Of a stretch of DNA of 7,993 nucleotides, positions 5,745 to 7,993 are shown piece after piece. A program made the position numbers and the translations under genes. The notes under the pieces were generated by a model that did no database searches, was not told the origin of the DNA, and saw only the letters and a list, made by a program, of their open reading frames with translations. Origin of the DNA: JBBAEA01 sp041656175 (GTDB taxonomy: Bacteria; Myxococcota_A; Bradymonadia; UBA4248); contig JBBAEA010000149.1 of the NCBI GenBank assembly GCA_041656175.1, forward strand, positions 1-7,993. Direction: 5' to 3'. Positions within the stretch are counted from its first letter, which is position 1. Each line of letters begins with the position of its first letter.

Positions 5745-6656
5745 ATGTCGACAGTGCAATTCATAAAGATTTTAGCAGACCTATCGGTGGCAGGTGAACA
5801 GCACATGATGCCGCCTAACTCGGGGTGGAAAGCGCCACAAGAGGCGGGTGAGAGAGAAAAAGACAACTATGTCACGGGCGTTGGTGATCCTAATTGGGGT
5901 TTATCCACAAACGCAAATGGGATTATCAGCTATTTTAACACCCAAGATCCGCATCTCTACCACGTCACATCCTCGGCTGCCAACACTCTGGCCTACAAAG
6001 CCTACGTCTACACTATGATTGATGCGACGAACTACGCATTTAATCTCTGGAAACCAGAGCTGCACTTTAAAGACCTAAAAATTAATGGCCCTGTGGCTGT
6101 GGGCAAAAAGGGCTGTCTCAAGGAGAAAAAAGGCTCGTTCTTTAAGTATTTTAAAAGTTACCCCGGGCACATGAGCATTGCGGGTGGAAAACACTTCACA
6201 AAATGGCGCGATGCCGTAGGAAAGGGGGTGGGGAGCTGCTTAAGCAAGTACGTAAAAGGCGTAATTGTTCCCGGCATCCCATGGTACCCTGCATTCGCAG
6301 CCTTCCCCGCGCCAGTCGCACCGCCCATGCCAAACATCCCTTATCCGCTCATCGCACTGCCTTCGTTGGGTTTAAATGATATCGTCAACCCCGATAAACT
6401 CAAAGCTGCAATGCTTAAAGAGTTCCCCTCAAATCTCAAACAAGCGTGCAAAGACGACAGCGACAGCATCCACGAAACTCTCTTTGGCGCCATAGCCAAC
6501 ACGCTCTCCGTAGGCTTCATGATCTGGGTCGCCACGCAAACGGTAAATCTTGTAATGGGGCAAGGTCAAATCCCCAGTTTTGCACCGCCCGCTGCACCAG
6601 TTGGACCGGTTGTCAATGGAACTAACATCCCTACACCAGGCCATCTCATGCCATAA
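5745..6656 (+). CDS. Conserved-looking protein of unknown function, Pro/Ala-rich
   Basis: I do not recognise this 303-residue protein. It has no signal peptide and starts with a short helix (MSTVQFIKILADL). Residues 40-115 are rich in aromatic residues (W51, Y63, Y72, Y84, Y87, Y89, W102). A basic stretch with K/G runs follows (116-172), including GGKHFTKWRDAVGKGV. Residues 174-209 are strongly Pro/Ala-rich (WYPAFAAF, APPMPNIPYPL). A hydrophobic helix lies at 246-271. The tail repeats short Pro/Gly patterns (FAPPAAPVGPVV, then GTNIPTPGHLMP). Such compact proline segments occur in structural or PAAR-like proteins of contractile secretion systems, but that likeness is by impression only. Cysteines are at 124, 165 and 235. 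It has the strongest translation signal on its strand and a strong terminator 15 bases past the stop. It faces two small paralogous genes, which hints at a shared job without proving it. Confidence 0.85.
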   Translation: MSTVQFIKILADLSVAGEQHMMPPNSGWKAPQEAGEREKDNYVTGVGDPNWGLSTNANGIISYFNTQDPHLYHVTSSAANTLAYKAYVYTMIDATNYAFNLWKPELHFKDLKINGPVAVGKKGCLKEKKGSFFKYFKSYPGHMSIAGGKHFTKWRDAVGKGVGSCLSKYVKGVIVPGIPWYPAFAAFPAPVAPPMPNIPYPLIALPSLGLNDIVNPDKLKAAMLKEFPSNLKQACKDDSDSIHETLFGAIANTLSVGFMIWVATQTVNLVMGQGQIPSFAPPAAPVGPVVNGTNIPTPGHLMP

Positions 6657-6670
6657 AATATCTTCACACA

Positions 6671-6703
6671 TAAAAAAGGCGGTCAATTTGACCGCCTTTT
6701 TTA
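6671..6703. terminator. Perfect bidirectional intrinsic terminator
   Basis: This is a perfect 33-base palindrome. GGCGGTCAA (6678-6686) pairs with TTGACCGCC (6688-6696), flanked by A6 on the left and T6 on the right. On either strand it reads as a GC stem followed by a U-run. It lies 15 bases after the 303-residue gene and 57 bases after the stop of the minus-strand pair, so it serves both convergent units. Confidence 0.95.
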
Positions 6704-6760
6704 TGAACCGATAAGATTTAGACTCTGTAAAAATCGAGTTTCGTTCACAAACGCCAAAAA

Positions 6761-7189
6761 CTACGTCTCAGCATCCTCTTCTTGGAGCTCTGCCAAATCG
6801 GCCATCATTTCGTTGAACTGTTCAGCTTTCTCCATCGCTTTTTCTTCAACAAATTCGGGCTCAATGTGCTGCATATTTTTGCTCAACGCACCGGTGGGGT
6901 CCTTGAGCTTAATGCTCGGTATTTCTACGCCTGTAGCGGTTTTCACGCGTTGCATCTGCTCAGGAGTCAACAAAATTTCCACAAAAATCTCTGGCTCATC
7001 CTCCGGCTTTTGGACATCTTGCGCCTTCGCCTCGGCTTCCAACTCATCGCAAGCCGCCTGCAAACGCTTCGCCTGCTCCTGAATCGCTTCAACAACCGCA
7101 TCCCGATCAGAGCCCTGCGCCTCCTCCAAAGAGTCCATGAGTACCTGCATCGCTTTTCTCTCCTCGAGAACCTTACTTGCATCTAGCAT
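6761..7189 (-). CDS. Small acidic helical protein, paralogue of the upstream gene
   Basis: This protein of 142 residues is of unknown function. Residues 1-60 are a long charged helix or coiled coil rich in E, A, K and Q. Residues 66-112 are a compact domain (core FVEILLTPEQ, TGVEI, DPTGALSKNM) that aligns without gaps to residues 15-60 of the neighbouring protein, about 19 of 46 positions identical by eye. A short acidic helix ends the protein (EEDAET). The order is helix then domain, the reverse of its paralogue. I chose the ATG at 7189 because GGGAG precedes it by about 10 bases. A TTG at 7219 or a GTG at 7198 would extend it by up to ten residues. It follows the neighbouring gene by 32 bases in the same direction, so the two are probably one operon ending at the 6671-6703 terminator. 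There is no signal peptide or membrane segment. Confidence 0.8.
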   Translation of the reverse strand: MLDASKVLEERKAMQVLMDSLEEAQGSDRDAVVEAIQEQAKRLQAACDELEAEAKAQDVQKPEDEPEIFVEILLTPEQMQRVKTATGVEIPSIKLKDPTGALSKNMQHIEPEFVEEKAMEKAEQFNEMMADLAELQEEDAET

Positions 7190-7221
7190 CGCTTTCACAC
7201 TCCCATGCGACAAAATCAAGG

Positions 7222-7668
7222 CTACGCCTTATCTTTATCCTTCTTCTTATACATCTCTTTCGCCATCGCACGCGCTTCGTTGGCTGCCTCGACCTCGCGC
7301 TTAAAAAACTCCTTCAAACGCTCCGCCTCAAGCTCTGCTGCCGCCTGGGCCGCCGCCGCGCGCTCATCCTCAGGGTCTGGCTTGCCCTGCGCATCCTGCC
7401 ACGCCGCTAGCGCCAGCAAATACTCATGGTACTCCTCATCATACTCATTCAAAATCTCCGCCGCATGCACCGCCGAAAGCGTAAAATCCTCTGGGTTACG
7501 ACTTGCCATCGACTTCGCATACAAGCCCCGCGAGTCGTCCAAATAAAACGAGTCCATCTTGCGCCCAGTCTGCTCAAAAACATAGCTCTGCTGCTCAGGC
7601 GTCAATTTTATCAGAACGTGAACTTCGGGAATCTGCGGGGGGGCTGGTGGCTGTGGTTGCTCCGACAT
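7222..7668 (-). CDS. Small helical protein with N-terminal LTPEQ domain
   Basis: This protein of 148 residues is of unknown function and is the first gene of a two-gene operon. It begins with a proline-rich lead (2-14), followed by the shared domain at 15-62 (EVHVLIKLTPEQ, TG, LDDSRGLYAKSM, NPEDF). A long Ala/Glu-rich helical or coiled-coil region runs from about 64 to 140, and the tail is lysine-rich (KKKDKDKA). The domain has alternating hydrophobic residues before LTPEQ, suggesting a beta strand and then a helix. No signal peptide, transmembrane helix or catalytic motif is visible, so a structural, adaptor or partner-binding role is more likely than an enzyme. GGAGGT lies five bases before the ATG, predicting high translation. 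A sigma70-like promoter lies immediately upstream. It and its paralogue probably arose by tandem duplication followed by domain rearrangement. Confidence 0.87.
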   Translation of the reverse strand: MSEQPQPPAPPQIPEVHVLIKLTPEQQSYVFEQTGRKMDSFYLDDSRGLYAKSMASRNPEDFTLSAVHAAEILNEYDEEYHEYLLALAAWQDAQGKPDPEDERAAAAQAAAELEAERLKEFFKREVEAANEARAMAKEMYKKKDKDKA

Positions 7669-7673
7669 GGTCT

Positions 7674-7679
7674 ACCTCC
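7674..7679 (-). promoter_or_regulatory. Strong ribosome binding site for first paralogue
   Basis: On the minus strand this reads GGAGGT, a full Shine-Dalgarno, five bases before the ATG at 7668. It fixes the start. It is much stronger than the sites of the three left-hand genes, suggesting abundant product. Confidence 0.9.
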
Positions 7680-7691
7680 AAAATCCACGCG

Positions 7692-7720
7692 ATTTTAACA
7701 CCCTTAGCGATTCGCTGCAA
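7692..7720 (-). promoter_or_regulatory. Candidate sigma70 promoter for the paralogue operon
   Basis: On the minus strand, TTGCAG (7720-7715) and TAAAAT (7697-7692) are separated by exactly 17 bases. The -10 box matches five of six bases and the -35 box three of six. Transcription would start about 15-20 bases upstream of the ATG, leaving just enough leader for the ribosome binding site. Confidence 0.5.
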
Positions 7721-7875
7721 TGGTTCCAAAAATCGACCACACTCGCCAGCCACTCGCCTGAAAACCCAAACTTATAGGTTTAAAATTAAAGTTATTTCTA
7801 TTTTTTAGGGACTAAGAACTCGGTCAGGGCATGTGCAAAGTCGTATATTTGGCAATTTTTAAGTTTTTTTTATAG

Positions 7876-7893
7876 AGGGGGAAGTCTCCCCCT
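7876..7893. repeat. Perfect G5/C5 hairpin
   Basis: AGGGGGA (7876-7882) and TCCCCCT (7887-7893) form a perfect 7-base stem around AGTC. A T-run precedes it on the plus strand but none follows on either strand, so it is not an ordinary terminator. Its arms resemble those of the elements at 191-216 and 1417-1465. Confidence 0.7.
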
Positions 7894-7900
7894 GCGTGTC

Positions 7901-7922
7901 AACCCCACGCTTTGCGCGGGTT
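7901..7922. repeat. Interrupted hairpin with CGC-TTT-GCG tip
   Basis: AACCC (7901-7905) pairs with GGGTT (7918-7922), and CGC (7908-7910) with GCG (7914-7916) around TTT, with a small internal loop between. The segment GCTTTGCGCGGG within it is one base different from the GCTTTGCACGGG at 1410-1421, linking the two intergenic regions. Confidence 0.5.
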
Positions 7923-7950
7923 TGCCACTACCCCCTTGTAAGTAATCTAT

Positions 7951-7973
7951 TGCTATGTTTAGCTAGCATAGCA
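7951..7973. repeat. Perfect hairpin TGCTATG/CATAGCA
   Basis: TGCTATG (7951-7957) and CATAGCA (7967-7973) form a 7-base stem with a nine-base loop that contains AGCT and CTAG. It could be an operator for a gene beyond the right edge, or part of the repeat cluster. No T-run follows. Confidence 0.45.
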
Positions 7974-7993
7974 CGAAGTGCGGTGAGCGTTTC

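Larger units (their letters stand above)
7669..7993. other. Non-coding right edge, rich in palindromes
   Basis: This stretch is upstream of the minus-strand operon and runs to the window end with no gene that I can support. Apart from the promoter, its right half packs three hairpins into about 100 bases: 7876-7893, 7901-7922 and 7951-7973. Any gene reading rightward would begin beyond the window. Confidence 0.65.

Noticed and set aside
6782..7808. Long plus-strand frames opposite the two paralogues
   Set aside because: They are antisense reflections of Ala/Glu-rich coding sequence. The minus-strand genes have strong ribosome binding sites and share a protein domain.
1..7993. CRISPR array, tRNA, rRNA, insertion sequence or reverse transcriptase system
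   Set aside because: No regularly spaced repeats, no cloverleaf or rRNA-like sequence, and no transposase, integrase or reverse transcriptase motifs in any credible gene.

Overview
The window looks like a chromosomal stretch from a Gram-negative bacterium of moderate GC. The evidence is a bifunctional-type prepilin peptidase (type IV pilus or type II secretion), a lipoprotein with a good lipobox, and short genes separated by long AT-rich spacers full of palindromes. My lineage guess is one of the former Deltaproteobacteria groups (Myxococcota/Bdellovibrionota-like). It rests only on the mix of protein families and is weak. There are six protein-coding genes. I see no tRNA, rRNA, CRISPR array, transposase or integrase.

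Left part (1-5332): three genes lie on the minus strand and are read right to left. They are an RNase II/R-family exoribonuclease (5332-3233), a secreted lipoprotein with a FAM20C-like kinase fold (3061-1673), and a prepilin peptidase (1286-270). The spacers between them are 171 and 386 bases, and -10-like boxes precede the last two, so they are probably separate transcripts and not an operon. Nothing in the sequence ties their functions together.

Right part (5333-7993): a 412-base spacer separates the RNase gene from a plus-strand gene for a 303-residue protein I cannot assign (5745-6656), which has a strong ribosome binding site. It faces two minus-strand genes (7668-7222 and 7189-6761). 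The three meet at a perfect 33-base palindrome that should terminate transcription in both directions. The two minus-strand genes encode small acidic helical proteins that share a domain of about 46 residues, placed at the N-terminus of one and the C-terminus of the other. This convergent cassette of unknown proteins is the part most likely to hold something undescribed.

The four long spacers (1-269, 1287-1672, 5333-5744, 7669-7993) hold no convincing gene. They carry composite hairpins, short direct repeats and G5/C5-armed palindromes, which may belong to dispersed intergenic repeat families.
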